From positions 1-64,000 of the forward strand of contig NZ_QZXA01000010.1 in NCBI RefSeq assembly GCF_003601985.1: a DNA stretch of 64,000 bases, in the 5' to 3' direction. Of this stretch, positions 1-12,045 are shown one piece after another. The notes beneath the pieces were generated by a model. That model was not told the origin of the DNA, searched no databases, and saw only the letters and a list, made by a program, of their open reading frames with translations. Numbering within the stretch: the first letter of the stretch is position 1; each line of letters starts with the position of its first letter. Origin of the DNA: Mesorhizobium jarvisii. GTDB lineage: Bacteria > Pseudomonadota > Alphaproteobacteria > Rhizobiales > Rhizobiaceae. Made by a program: the position numbers and the translations under genes.

Positions 1-473
1 AGATCGAGCGGATCGCGCGCGAACTGTCACGCTACAAGGACGTGCTCTATCTCGGCCGCGACACCAATTTCCCGCTGGCCATGGAAGGCGCGCTAAAACT
101 CAAGGAAATCTCCTACATCCACGCCGAGGGCTATGCGGCGGGCGAATTGAAGCATGGGCCGATCGCGCTGATCGACGAGAACATGCCGGTCATCGTCATT
201 GCGCCGCATGACCGCATTTTCGAAAAGACCGTGTCGAACATGCAGGAAGTGGCGGCGCGCGGCGGCAAGATCATCCTGATCACCGACAGCAAAGGGGCGG
301 CGCAGGTGAGCGTCAAGACGATGGAAACCATCATCCTGCCCGACGTACCCGAAATCATCTCGCCGATCATCTATGCGCTGCCGATCCAGATGCTGGCCTA
401 TTTCGCCGCCGTGTTCATGGGCACCGACGTCGACCAGCCCCGAAATCTGGCGAAATCCGTGACGGTGGAGTAG
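1..473 (+). CDS. glmS: Glucosamine--fructose-6-phosphate aminotransferase, C-terminal part (5' truncated by window)
   Basis: Only the C-terminal sugar-isomerase (SIS) half is inside the window; the frame is already open at base 3 and ends with TAG at 471-473. The enzyme makes glucosamine-6-phosphate from fructose-6-phosphate and glutamine, the first step to UDP-GlcNAc for peptidoglycan and lipid A. Visible family hallmarks are the stretch AEGYAAGELKHGPIALID, in which the residues of the ELKHGP loop contact substrate, and the terminus PRNLAKSVTVE, which carries the conserved catalytic lysine near the C-terminus of GlmS. Identification is firm. The glutaminase domain lies upstream of the window. 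Confidence 0.96.
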   Translation, partial: IERIARELSRYKDVLYLGRDTNFPLAMEGALKLKEISYIHAEGYAAGELKHGPIALIDENMPVIVIAPHDRIFEKTVSNMQEVAARGGKIILITDSKGAAQVSVKTMETIILPDVPEIISPIIYALPIQMLAYFAAVFMGTDVDQPRNLAKSVTVE

Positions 474-563
474 GGGCCTTAACAGGCGCTCTTTAAAAAC
501 TTCGCAGTTCCAAACGGCGTCCCGGTTCACTAATGTTGCGCTGCAACCCGCGCCCGGTGAACC

Positions 564-1316
564 ATGTCCGATGCTCCCAAGACCTCCGGCATGACCCGGC
601 TGAGGAACTATTTCCTCACGGGCTTCGTCGTCTGCGCGCCGCTGGCCATCACCGCCTATATCGCCTGGTCGTTCATCGGCTGGGTCGATTCCTGGGTGAA
701 GCCCTATATTCCGGCGCGTTACAGTCCCGACACCTATCTGCCGTTCCCTGTTCCAGGGTTCGGGCTAATCGTCGCGCTGATCCTGATCACGCTGATCGGT
801 TTCCTCACCGCCAACATCGTCGGCCGCGCCATTGTCGGTTTCGGCGAGCGCCTGCTTGGCCGCATGCCGCTGGTGCGCGGCATCTATGGCTCGCTGAAGC
901 AGATCTTCGAGACCGTGCTGTCGAACAAGGGCGACATGTTCCGCCAGGTCGGGCTGGTCGAATATCCGCGCAAGGGCGTGTGGTCGCTGGTCTTCGTCGC
1001 CAGCGAGAAGGAAACCGAGATCAACGAGAAACTTGACCAGGAAGGCGACCCGCTGATTGCCGTGTTCATGCCCTGCACGCCGAACCCGACGACCGGGTTC
1101 CTGATGTATGTGCTGAAGTCGGACATCGTGCTGCTCGACATGACGATCGAGGACGGCGCCAAGCTGATTGTCTCGGCCGGGCTGGTGGCGCCGGAGGTGA
1201 AAAGCAAGATGGTGACGCTGAATGGCGAGCCGATCAACGGAACGGTCGCCAATCCGCCACTAGGGCCTCATCCGGCGCGCAGGAGCCGCACGGCCTCGTC
1301 GCGGCCGAACAAATAG
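564..1316 (+). CDS. DUF502 family membrane protein
   Basis: A 250-residue protein of the DUF502 family, a conserved inner-membrane family without an assigned biochemical role. Two hydrophobic segments are visible near the N-terminus (about residues 16-38 and 66-92), followed by the family core RMPLVRGIYGSLKQIFETVL and a soluble region with PCTPNPTTGFLMYV, both typical of DUF502. It starts at ATG 564 about 90 bp after glmS. Its last 49 bp overlap the 3' end of recG on the other strand, so the basic tail (PARRSRTASSRPNK) is encoded in DNA that also encodes the RecG C-terminus. The family call is strong; the function is unknown. Confidence 0.88.
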   Translation: MSDAPKTSGMTRLRNYFLTGFVVCAPLAITAYIAWSFIGWVDSWVKPYIPARYSPDTYLPFPVPGFGLIVALILITLIGFLTANIVGRAIVGFGERLLGRMPLVRGIYGSLKQIFETVLSNKGDMFRQVGLVEYPRKGVWSLVFVASEKETEINEKLDQEGDPLIAVFMPCTPNPTTGFLMYVLKSDIVLLDMTIEDGAKLIVSAGLVAPEVKSKMVTLNGEPINGTVANPPLGPHPARRSRTASSRPNK

Positions 1317-3376
1317 AGCAGCAGGCGCAGCGCCTCGCCGCGGCCGGATTGCAATTCCGGGTCGCGTGACAGGATAAGCCTTGCATCGTCGCGGGCTGCC
1401 TCCAGGAGATCGGCATGCGCCTCGATGCGCGCCACCTGGAACCCCGGTGTGCCGGACTGGCGGGTGCCCAACAGCTCGCCTTCGCCGCGCAATTTCAGGT
1501 CTTCCTCGGCGATCAAGAAGCCGTCCTCGGTCTCGCGCATCACCGACAGCCGGCGTTTTGCGGTCTCGCCGAGCGGATCCTTGTAGAGCAGCACGCAAGA
1601 GGAGGGCTTGTCGCCGCGCCCGACCCGTCCGCGTAGCTGGTGCAGCTGTGCAAGGCCGAAACGCTCGGCATGTTCGATGACCATGACGGTAGCGTCGGGC
1701 ACGTCGACGCCGACCTCGATGACCGTGGTGGCGATCAGGATGCGGGTTTCGCCCTCCTTGAAGGCGCGCATCGCCTCGTCTTTCTCGGCGCCCTTCATGC
1801 GGCCGTGGACAAGGCCGATGCGGTCGCCGAACAGCGGTTTCAGCGAGGCAAAGCGATCCTCGGCCGACATCAGCTTGATCTCTTCGGACTCCTCGACCAG
1901 CGGGCAGATCCAGTAGATTTTCTGGCCGCCGGCGACGGCATCCTGCATGCGGGCGACCAGTTCGTCGAGCCGTTCCAGCGGCAGCGTGACGGTGCGGATC
2001 GGCTGGCGACCGGCCGGCTTTTCCGTCAGCTTGGAGACATCCATGTCGCCGAAGGCGGTCAGCACCAACGTGCGCGGGATCGGGGTGGCCGTCATCACCA
2101 GCATGTCGGGCGCATCGCCCTTGGCGGTGATGGCAAGCCGCTGATGGACGCCGAAACGATGCTGCTCGTCGATTACGGCCAGCACCAGATCGTGGAAGGT
2201 AACCGTCTCCTGGAACAGCGCGTGGGTGCCGACGACGATGTCGATCTCGCCGCTTGCCAGGCCGGCCAGTGTTTCGGTGCGTTCGCGGCCCTTTTCGCGG
2301 CCGGTGAGTATGGCGATGCGCAGCCCGACTCTGGCGGCGAGCGGCGCGATCGTCGCCAGATGTTGGCGCGCCAGGATTTCGGTCGGTGCCATCAGTGCCG
2401 CTTGGCCGCCGGCCTCGACGGCGCGCGCCATGGCAAGCAGCGCGACCACCGTCTTGCCTGAGCCGACATCGCCCTGCAGCAGCCGCAGCATGCGCTCGGG
2501 GTCGGCAAGGTCGGCATTGATTTCGGCCAGCGCGAATTCCTGGCTTGCGGTCAGCGAATAGGGAAGGGCTGCGCGCAGTTTCTCGACGATGCGGCCGTCG
2601 CCGACCAGGGGGCGGCCGGACAGGCGGCGGATCTTTGCCCGCACCAGCGCCAGCGAGACCTGGCCCGCCAGCAACTCGTCATAGGCAAGACGCCGCCAGG
2701 CCGCGCCGTCGATGGAAACGTCGATGGGATCGGCCGGATTGTGGATGCGGGTAAGCGCGTCGGCAAAGGTGGGAAAGGTGTGCCGGCGCATGAAGGCGCC
2801 GTCCTGCCACTCCGGAAATTCGGGCAGGCGCGCCAGCGCCTGGCCGATCGCGCGGCGCAGCACCTTGCCCGAGAGCCCTGCGGTGAGCGGGTAGACCGGT
2901 TCGACCAGCGGCAGGTTCTCTGCTTCGCTGGCCAGCGCGATATGGTCGGGGTGGACCATGGTCGGACGGCCGTTGAACCATTCCATGCGGCCCGAGACCA
3001 CGACATGCTCGCCCACGGGCATTGCCTTTTCGAGATAGGCGGCGTGCGCATGAAAGAAGGTCAGGCCGATCTCGCCGGTATCGTCATGGGCAAAGACCCT
3101 GTAAGGCACCGACCGGTTGCCGCGCGGCGGCGGCTGGTGACGGTCGATGCGCACGTCGAGGGTCACGATCTGGCCTTCCGCGGAACCGGCGATGCCCGGC
3201 CGGCTGCGGCGGTCGATGACGGTGTGCGGCAGCACAAACAGAAGGTCGCCCGCGCGGGCCGCTCGATCACCAAGATCCGCCGTGACGACCTTCTCGATCA
3301 GCGCGCCGACCTTGGGTCCGACGCCGGCAAGCGAAGTGATCGGAACAAACAGCGGATCGAGGATGGAAGGACGCAT
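1268..3376 (-). CDS. recG: ATP-dependent DNA helicase RecG
   Basis: A 702-residue superfamily 2 helicase that remodels stalled replication forks and branch-migrates Holliday junctions. An N-terminal OB-fold wedge region (about residues 60-160) precedes the helicase core with Walker A LLQGDVGSGKTVVALLAM, the DEQH box in LAVIDEQHRFGVHQR, motif III MTATPIPRTL and the C-terminal lobe with QLHQLRGRVGRGDKPSSCVL. The length matches the family (about 690-700). The start at 3376 gives the expected N-terminus and lies divergent to sdhE with about 90 bp between them. The 3' end overlaps the DUF502 gene tail to tail. RecG and Mfd, two fork and transcription-linked repair translocases, are encoded only about 450 bp apart. 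Confidence 0.97.
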   Translation of the reverse strand: MRPSILDPLFVPITSLAGVGPKVGALIEKVVTADLGDRAARAGDLLFVLPHTVIDRRSRPGIAGSAEGQIVTLDVRIDRHQPPPRGNRSVPYRVFAHDDTGEIGLTFFHAHAAYLEKAMPVGEHVVVSGRMEWFNGRPTMVHPDHIALASEAENLPLVEPVYPLTAGLSGKVLRRAIGQALARLPEFPEWQDGAFMRRHTFPTFADALTRIHNPADPIDVSIDGAAWRRLAYDELLAGQVSLALVRAKIRRLSGRPLVGDGRIVEKLRAALPYSLTASQEFALAEINADLADPERMLRLLQGDVGSGKTVVALLAMARAVEAGGQAALMAPTEILARQHLATIAPLAARVGLRIAILTGREKGRERTETLAGLASGEIDIVVGTHALFQETVTFHDLVLAVIDEQHRFGVHQRLAITAKGDAPDMLVMTATPIPRTLVLTAFGDMDVSKLTEKPAGRQPIRTVTLPLERLDELVARMQDAVAGGQKIYWICPLVEESEEIKLMSAEDRFASLKPLFGDRIGLVHGRMKGAEKDEAMRAFKEGETRILIATTVIEVGVDVPDATVMVIEHAERFGLAQLHQLRGRVGRGDKPSSCVLLYKDPLGETAKRRLSVMRETEDGFLIAEEDLKLRGEGELLGTRQSGTPGFQVARIEAHADLLEAARDDARLILSRDPELQSGRGEALRLLLYLFGRDEAVRLLRAG

Positions 3377-3468
3377 GATGTCAGCTTATGTCGCGACGGC
3401 CACAGCGCAAGGCTGACAGCCCCTTCTATCCACGCTATATGCGCCGCAGCAAGTGAGGATGCGCCACA

Positions 3469-3756
3469 ATGACCGGAACGAAACGATCAAGCGAGGGGCT
3501 GGACGCCCACCGCCGCAAGCTGTTGTTCCGCTCGTGGCACCGCGGCATGCGCGAGATGGATCTCATTCTCGGCACCTTCGCCGACGCCGAGATCGGCGCC
3601 TTGACGGCTGAGGAAATCGAACAATATGAGAGGCTCCTCGACATTTCCGACACCGAATTCCTGCCGCTGATCACCGGTGAACGCCCGATCCCGGCGGATA
3701 TCGATTGTCCTGTCCTGCAAAAGATCCTGGCGTCCCGCCGGACCATGACTTTCTGA
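3469..3756 (+). CDS. sdhE: FAD assembly factor SdhE (succinate dehydrogenase assembly factor 2)
   Basis: A 95-residue cytosolic protein of the SdhE/Sdh5 (DUF339) family, which promotes covalent flavinylation of succinate dehydrogenase subunit A. The diagnostic RGxxE motif is present as RGMRE in SWHRGMREMDLILGTFA, and the small all-helical length is normal. The start codon at 3469 is preceded by a GTGAGGA ribosome-binding region. It lies between divergent recG and downstream mfd, an arrangement common in Rhizobiales; none of the sdh genes are nearby. A nested palindromic repeat separates it from mfd. Confidence 0.93.
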   Translation: MTGTKRSSEGLDAHRRKLLFRSWHRGMREMDLILGTFADAEIGALTAEEIEQYERLLDISDTEFLPLITGERPIPADIDCPVLQKILASRRTMTF

Positions 3757-3762
3757 ACAAAA

Positions 3763-3807
3763 GCAATTCCAGGAAAAGTGCGAAGCGGTTTTCCCCACAG
3801 GAATTGC
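3763..3807. repeat. Nested palindromic intergenic repeat, family A, copy 1
   Basis: An imperfect 45-bp inverted repeat whose outer arms are GCAATTCC (3763-3770) and GGAATTGC (3800-3807) and whose inner arms are GGAAAA (3772-3777) and TTTTCC (3789-3794). A related copy with the same opening lies at 56257-56324. Repeats of this style are scattered between genes in rhizobial chromosomes. Here it lies between sdhE and mfd and could act as an mRNA stem-loop; it has no terminator T-run. Confidence 0.8.
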
Positions 3808-3829
3808 GACAAACAAAGACCGTGATTTG

Positions 3830-7327
<3,498 letters not shown>

Positions 7328-7424
7328 CCCACGCGACCCATTCGCCAGTGCTGAAATTCCGGTCTAGAATAGGAAATCGGCTTCGTGTATGGAGCCGCCA
7401 ACCCATATAGGGGCGGAAAAGGCG

Positions 7425-7440
7425 GGCGAGGGTGCTCGCC
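7425..7440 (+). promoter_or_regulatory. Short hairpin in the leader of the DAHP synthase gene
   Basis: GGCGAG (7425-7430) and CTCGCC (7435-7440) form a perfect 6-bp stem with a GGTG loop, ending 22 bp before the ATG of the DAHP synthase. It may affect translation of this first enzyme of aromatic amino acid synthesis. No leader peptide rich in Trp, Phe or Tyr is visible, so this is a structural note, not a recognised attenuator. Confidence 0.3.
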
Positions 7441-7462
7441 GGAAAGAGTGTTGGGTGCAGCG

Positions 7463-8836
7463 ATGACGAAATGGTCGCCGAATTCGTGGAGAGCAAAGCC
7501 GATCAAGCAGGTTCCTGCCTATCCGGACCTTGCTGCGCTGAAGAACACCGAAGCTCAGCTCGCCACCTTTCCGCCGCTGGTCTTTGCCGGTGAGGCGCGC
7601 AAGCTGACGAAGCAACTCGCGGCGGTCGCTGCCGGTGAGGCGTTCCTGCTCCAGGGCGGCGATTGCGCCGAAAGCTTTGCCGAACACGGCGCCGACAACA
7701 TCCGCGACTTCTTCCGGGTCTTCCTGCAGATGTCGGTCGTCTTGACCTTCGCCGGCGCACAGCCCGTGGTGAAGGTCGGTCGCGTTGCCGGCCAGTTCGC
7801 CAAGCCGCGTTCGTCCGACAATGAGACCAAGGGCGAGGTGACGCTGCCGAGCTATCGCGGCGACATCATCAACGGCATCGAATTCGACGCCAAGTCCCGT
7901 ATTCCCGATCCTGCCCGCCAGGAAATGGCGTACCGCCAGTCGGCGGCGACGCTCAACCTTCTGCGCGCCTTCGCCCAGGGCGGTTATGCCAGCCTGGAGA
8001 ACGTGCATCGCTGGATGCTCGGCTTCGTCGCTGACAGCCCGCAGGGCGAAAAGTACGAGTCGCTCGCCAACCGCATCACCGAGACGATGGACTTCATGAA
8101 GGCCGTCGGCATCACCTCGGAGACCAATTACGCGCTGCGCGAGACCGATTTCTACACCAGCCATGAAGCGCTGCTGCTTGGCTATGAGGAAGCACTGACC
8201 CGCGTCGATTCGACCTCCGGCGACTGGTATGCCACGTCAGGCCACATGATCTGGATCGGCGACCGCACACGTCAGCCCGATCATGCCCATGTCGAGTATT
8301 GCCGCGGCATCAAGAACCCGCTCGGCCTGAAATGCGGCCCGTCGCTGACCGCTGACGGCTTGCTGGAGCTGATCGACCTGCTCAACCCCGAGAACGAGCC
8401 CGGCCGGCTGACGCTGATCGCCCGCTTCGGCTCCGACAAGGTCGCCGACCATCTGCCGAGGCTGGTGCGGGCGGTGCAGAAGGAAGGCCGCAGCGTGGTC
8501 TGGTCGTCGGACCCGATGCATGGCAACACGATCGAAGCCGCCGGTTACAAGACGCGGCCGTTCGACCGCATCCTGAAGGAGGTGCAGACCTTCTTCGAGG
8601 TGCACCGCGCCGAAGGCACGCATCCGGGCGGCATCCATGTCGAGATGACCGGCAAGAACGTCACCGAATGCACGGGTGGTGCGCGCGCCATCACGGCCGA
8701 GGAATTGCAGGACCGCTACCACACGCATTGCGACCCGCGCCTCAATGCCGATCAGGCGATCGAGCTGGCCTTCCTGGTGTCGGATCTCCTGAAGAAAAGC
8801 CATCCGGTGCAGCACAAGCAGGCCGTCAACGGCTGA
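7463..8836 (+). CDS. aroF: Class II 3-deoxy-7-phosphoheptulonate (DAHP) synthase
   Basis: A 457-residue class II (plant/actinobacterial-type) DAHP synthase, which condenses phosphoenolpyruvate and erythrose-4-phosphate in the first step of the shikimate pathway. Class II hallmarks are the N-terminal WSPNSWRAKPIKQVPAYPD, the PEP-binding QGGDCAESF, the metal and substrate regions GHMIWIGDRTRQPDHAHVEY and GNPLG-like KNPLGLKCGP, SDPMHGN and GGIHVEMTGKNVTEC. The frame is open upstream to 7385, but ATG 7463 matches the family N-terminus. A terminator hairpin follows. The symbol aroF is the usual rhizobial label; aroG or aroH are also used. Confidence 0.95.
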   Translation: MTKWSPNSWRAKPIKQVPAYPDLAALKNTEAQLATFPPLVFAGEARKLTKQLAAVAAGEAFLLQGGDCAESFAEHGADNIRDFFRVFLQMSVVLTFAGAQPVVKVGRVAGQFAKPRSSDNETKGEVTLPSYRGDIINGIEFDAKSRIPDPARQEMAYRQSAATLNLLRAFAQGGYASLENVHRWMLGFVADSPQGEKYESLANRITETMDFMKAVGITSETNYALRETDFYTSHEALLLGYEEALTRVDSTSGDWYATSGHMIWIGDRTRQPDHAHVEYCRGIKNPLGLKCGPSLTADGLLELIDLLNPENEPGRLTLIARFGSDKVADHLPRLVRAVQKEGRSVVWSSDPMHGNTIEAAGYKTRPFDRILKEVQTFFEVHRAEGTHPGGIHVEMTGKNVTECTGGARAITAEELQDRYHTHCDPRLNADQAIELAFLVSDLLKKSHPVQHKQAVNG

Positions 8837-8865
8837 TCCTGCCGATCCCAAACGACCAACATGCG

Positions 8866-8896
8866 AAGGCGCCTGAGAAATCCGGCGCCTTTTCTT
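8866..8896 (+). terminator. Intrinsic terminator after DAHP synthase
   Basis: The stem AAGGCGCC (8866-8873) pairs perfectly with GGCGCCTT (8884-8891) around a 10-base loop, followed by TTTCTTG. It lies 30 bp after the stop codon. Confidence 0.8.
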
Positions 8897-9029
8897 GTTC
8901 CGGGACGATGTTGTCCAGGCGGTCGTCGCGTCAAACCTTACGAAAATTTATGCTGACGCGACCTGTGCAAAACAAGATTGAGGTTAAGGTTCGCCGTCGA
9001 CCCAATCATCGCTGGCCAGGATTCGACGA

Positions 9030-9599
9030 ATGGCAATGGAAGACGCTACCCAGGAGCACCTCGAGAACGCCGAGCATGCCGAACATGCCGCGCATGAGGG
9101 CAATCCCTTTCTGACCACGGTCTCCGTCACAATAGCGGTGTTGGCGGTTCTCGCCGCGACGGTCGGCAGCTTCGAGTCGCTCGAAACCGCGGAGGCGATA
9201 AACGACAAGAGCGAGGCGGCCTATCTCCAGAACAAGGCCAGCGATCAGTGGAGTTTCTTCCAGGCAAAGAGCATCAAGAAGAACAGCTATGAGATCGCGG
9301 CGGCGACGGGTGGCCCAGGAACCGACCAATTTCAGGCCGCCGCGAAGCGCAATGAAGCCGATGGTGCGGAGATCCAGGCCAAGGCGACCGAATTTGAAAA
9401 GCAGGTCGACGAAAAGCTGCGCGATAGCGACGTGCGCGAACGCCGTCATCATGTCCTGACGCTGGCGGTGACGCTGCTGCACATCTCGATCGCCGTCGCG
9501 ACGCTCTCCATCATCACCCGTGGCAAGCGCTGGCCGTGGATCGGCTCGCTGGCGCTGGGCGCCCTGGGTGTGATCGCGGCCGGCTTCGCCTATCTCTGA
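9030..9599 (+). CDS. DUF4337 family membrane protein
   Basis: A 189-residue protein of the DUF4337 family, of unknown function. An acidic, histidine-rich N-terminus (HLENAEHAEHAAHEGNP) leads into a first membrane helix (about residues 27-47), then a periplasmic or cytoplasmic helical segment with SDQWSFFQAKSIKKNSYE, the most conserved family region, and two C-terminal membrane helices (about 141-161 and 168-189). The gene stands alone between a terminator upstream and a convergent diguanylate cyclase downstream. Confidence 0.85.
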   Translation: MAMEDATQEHLENAEHAEHAAHEGNPFLTTVSVTIAVLAVLAATVGSFESLETAEAINDKSEAAYLQNKASDQWSFFQAKSIKKNSYEIAAATGGPGTDQFQAAAKRNEADGAEIQAKATEFEKQVDEKLRDSDVRERRHHVLTLAVTLLHISIAVATLSIITRGKRWPWIGSLALGALGVIAAGFAYL

Positions 9600-9682
9600 A
9601 TTCGTCTATGTCTGATTGAGCCGGCCGGGCATCGCCATCCAATGGGAAAGAGGCCCGCATTGCCTGTCGACGGCGACTGGCG

Positions 9683-10894
9683 TCAGTCCTTCTTGTAGAG
9701 CAGCCAGCTCTTGCCGGCGCGGCCGGCCATCGTCGAATGTTTGGTGACGCGGTTGCGGCCGCTCACTTTCGAACGGTAGAGCGCCCGGTCGGCCTTGGTG
9801 TAGAGGTCCTCCGGGCCTTCGGCCTCGGATGCCATGCAGATGCCCATCGAGACGGTCACCGTGCCGTAATTCATGCCGGTCTGGCTGCTGGTGAACGGCG
9901 TCTGCTCGATCAGGGCGCGAATGCGCTCGGCGATCTCGTAGGTGGCGTCTTCGCTGGCACCCTCGACGATCAGCGCAAACTCCTCGCCGCCGGTGCGGGC
10001 GACGAACATGTCGCCGCGAATGCTGGTCTGGAAAATCTCGGCGATGATCTGGATGATCTTGTCGCCGACAGGATGGCCGTAGCGGTCATTGATGTCCTTG
10101 AACCGATCGATGTCGGCAAGGATCAAGGCGTTGAACAGGATGCCCTTGTTGCTGGTGTAGATCCGGGTGATTTCCTTGTCGAAGGCGCGGCGGTTCCAGA
10201 TTTGGGTCAACGGATCCGTATCGGCCAGCCGCTTGTATTCCTCGAGCTTCGACTTGACGCTTTCGAGTTCGGCCGTCTTGTCGCTAAGCGTCGAAGCGAT
10301 CTGCTTGCCGTGATCGATCGTCGAATTGGTGGCAACGGCCATGGCGTTGGCGATTTTTTGCAGAAGATCCTGCGAGAGCAGGCTGCGGCCACTCAGGCCA
10401 TTCGATGTCTCGTCGAGGATCCTGCCGTATTTTTCGATGTGGCTGCGTTCGCTCCGCAAAAGCGCCGCGACCTCCTCGAGTTCCCGGGCGATGACGTCCC
10501 GCGCATGCTCGACGATGCCGGGGCCGTGGTTCTGGGCAAAGAAGGCGCGTCCGATCTGATCCAGCTCGTCCTGCGTCGGCCGGCTGCTCAGCGACACGAC
10601 GGCGAGACTGAGTTCGCGGTTGGTGCCGCTCAATGCCTCGTAGAAGATTTCGTAATTGCGCGGCAGGCCGAGGACGCCAAGCTGGCGCATGGTGGCAACA
10701 ACCGTGGCTGCGATGTCGGTGCTTCGTTCGGTTGTGGCGGCTGCCGGCTGCATGTCTGATCCACTCTTCCCCTCGGATCCCGGCGCGGAATTTGCGGGTT
10801 CCATGATCGCCGACCTGGGGAGCGCGACCTGATCGTCCAGAACATCTTGCGAAGAGACGCGTCCCCACCCGCCATCTTCGCTTGGCGTGACCAT
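9683..10894 (-). CDS. GGDEF-domain diguanylate cyclase
   Basis: A protein of up to 403 residues that should make cyclic di-GMP from two GTP. The C-terminal GGDEF domain carries an active-site GGEEF (about residues 301-305), DIDRFKDINDRYGHPVGD and a final KADRALYRSKVSGRNRV, all compatible with an active enzyme. An RxxD-type product-inhibition site five residues before GGEEF is not obvious. The N-terminal 200 residues are helical with a coiled coil (about 190-230), no membrane segment and no PAS or REC domain, so the input signal is unknown. The start is uncertain: ATG 10804 (MEPANS) is also plausible, neither having a clear Shine-Dalgarno. Confidence 0.92.
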   Translation of the reverse strand: MVTPSEDGGWGRVSSQDVLDDQVALPRSAIMEPANSAPGSEGKSGSDMQPAAATTERSTDIAATVVATMRQLGVLGLPRNYEIFYEALSGTNRELSLAVVSLSSRPTQDELDQIGRAFFAQNHGPGIVEHARDVIARELEEVAALLRSERSHIEKYGRILDETSNGLSGRSLLSQDLLQKIANAMAVATNSTIDHGKQIASTLSDKTAELESVKSKLEEYKRLADTDPLTQIWNRRAFDKEITRIYTSNKGILFNALILADIDRFKDINDRYGHPVGDKIIQIIAEIFQTSIRGDMFVARTGGEEFALIVEGASEDATYEIAERIRALIEQTPFTSSQTGMNYGTVTVSMGICMASEAEGPEDLYTKADRALYRSKVSGRNRVTKHSTMAGRAGKSWLLYKKD

Positions 10895-11167
10895 AGATGC
10901 GGTGGCGCTAAAGTTTCCTTAATCCGCACGACTTCCACAGGTTTTTCGCTACCTGTGGCTGTAGAAGCATAAATTTTGTACCACCATCGCGGGACAGAGC
11001 CCAGTTTTGAAGGCTTTGACTTCGAAATCCGGGCGTTGTGCTGATGGAAATGAAACTGAATTTCGAATCCGTCATGCCAATCGATGTCGCATTTGCTTGC
11101 GCGCAACCACCGCAAAGCTGGAATCCTGGCAACGATGTTGGGCGAGGTTTCTCCAGGGAGTGCCGAA

Positions 11168-11584
11168 ATGAGTGACAGTCACCAGGGATCATGCCTGTGC
11201 GGCGCGGTCCGCTTCCGGACAAGGGGAGCATTGCGCGGCGTCGTCTACTGTCATTGCTCGCAATGCCGGAAGCAAAGCGGGCATTTCTATGCCGCGACCA
11301 ACGTCGCCGACGCCGACATCGTTATCGAAGGCACGGAAAGCATCACATGGTATGAAGCGTCCGCTTTCGCCGGGCGCGGCTTCTGCAGGACATGCGGGTC
11401 CGTGCTTTTCTGGAAGCCAAGGGCTCAAGACTATATTTCGGTCATGGCGGGAGCGTTCGACAAGCCGACAGGTCTCAAGGGCGACTGTCATATCTTCGTT
11501 GGTGACAAGGGCGACTATTATTCGATCGACGACGGGCTGCCGCAGTTTGAAAAGTCGACGCCTTCGATAGCGGTCGCTGAATGA
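11168..11584 (+). CDS. GFA (glutathione-dependent formaldehyde-activating enzyme-like) family protein
   Basis: A 138-residue zinc-binding protein of the GFA/CENP-V family (DUF636). The cysteine pattern is complete: GSCLCGAVRF, then CHCSQCRKQSG, then CRTCGSVLFW. Members bind two zinc ions; a few act on S-hydroxymethylglutathione, but most have no known substrate, so formaldehyde detoxification should not be assumed. ATG 11168 follows an AGGGAG ribosome-binding site and fits the family better than the upstream open frame. It is apparently monocistronic, with about 270 bp of uncoded DNA before it in which I see no gene. Confidence 0.88.
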   Translation: MSDSHQGSCLCGAVRFRTRGALRGVVYCHCSQCRKQSGHFYAATNVADADIVIEGTESITWYEASAFAGRGFCRTCGSVLFWKPRAQDYISVMAGAFDKPTGLKGDCHIFVGDKGDYYSIDDGLPQFEKSTPSIAVAE

Positions 11585-11662
11585 ATTTTGGACGATACGC
11601 CTTATTCCCTTGATCGGGCCGTTGCTTTATCTCGTGCCGATAACTCGGAATGAGGTTTGGGC

Positions 11663-12022
11663 ATGCAGCGGCTGATCGACGCTTTTTTCAATTCGGTGCG
11701 GGCGTTTCGCAAGCTGGCCGCCAGCGAGAAGGCTTTCCAGCAGGAACTGATGCTGCTGGTGCTCGCCCTGCCGGCGGCGTGGTTCGTTTCGGTCTCCTGG
11801 CGCGGTTATGCCCTGCTGATCGGGGCGGTGCTGTTGCTGATCATGGTCGAGGTGCTGAACACCGGCATCGAGGCGGCCTGCGATGCCTTCAGCCGGGAGT
11901 TCAATGTCGACATCCAACTGGCCAAGGATTGCGGCTCGCTGGCGGTGCTGATCTCGGTGGTCATCGTCGCCGGCGTCTGGGGCATTGCGCTCATCGAGCG
12001 GCTCACCGGCTTTCCGATCTGA
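11663..12022 (+). CDS. dgkA: Diacylglycerol kinase (prokaryotic DgkA type)
   Basis: A 119-residue integral membrane enzyme that phosphorylates diacylglycerol to phosphatidic acid, recycling lipid released when phospholipid head groups are transferred, for example to osmoregulated glucans. Three hydrophobic helices and the signature EVLNTGIEAACDAFS, with the catalytic glutamate and the ExxN metal-binding region, are visible. The start is ATG 11663 after a TGAGG ribosome-binding site; a TTG two codons upstream is less likely. Downstream lies the convergent DedA gene, only 23 bp away. Confidence 0.95.
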   Translation: MQRLIDAFFNSVRAFRKLAASEKAFQQELMLLVLALPAAWFVSVSWRGYALLIGAVLLLIMVEVLNTGIEAACDAFSREFNVDIQLAKDCGSLAVLISVVIVAGVWGIALIERLTGFPI

Positions 12023-12045
12023 CCTTCCGAGTGAGGCCGGCGGCA

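Noticed and set aside
7328..7462. Trp/Phe-type attenuator before the DAHP synthase
   Set aside because: No leader peptide rich in aromatic codons and no terminator/anti-terminator pair could be seen; only a 6-bp hairpin.
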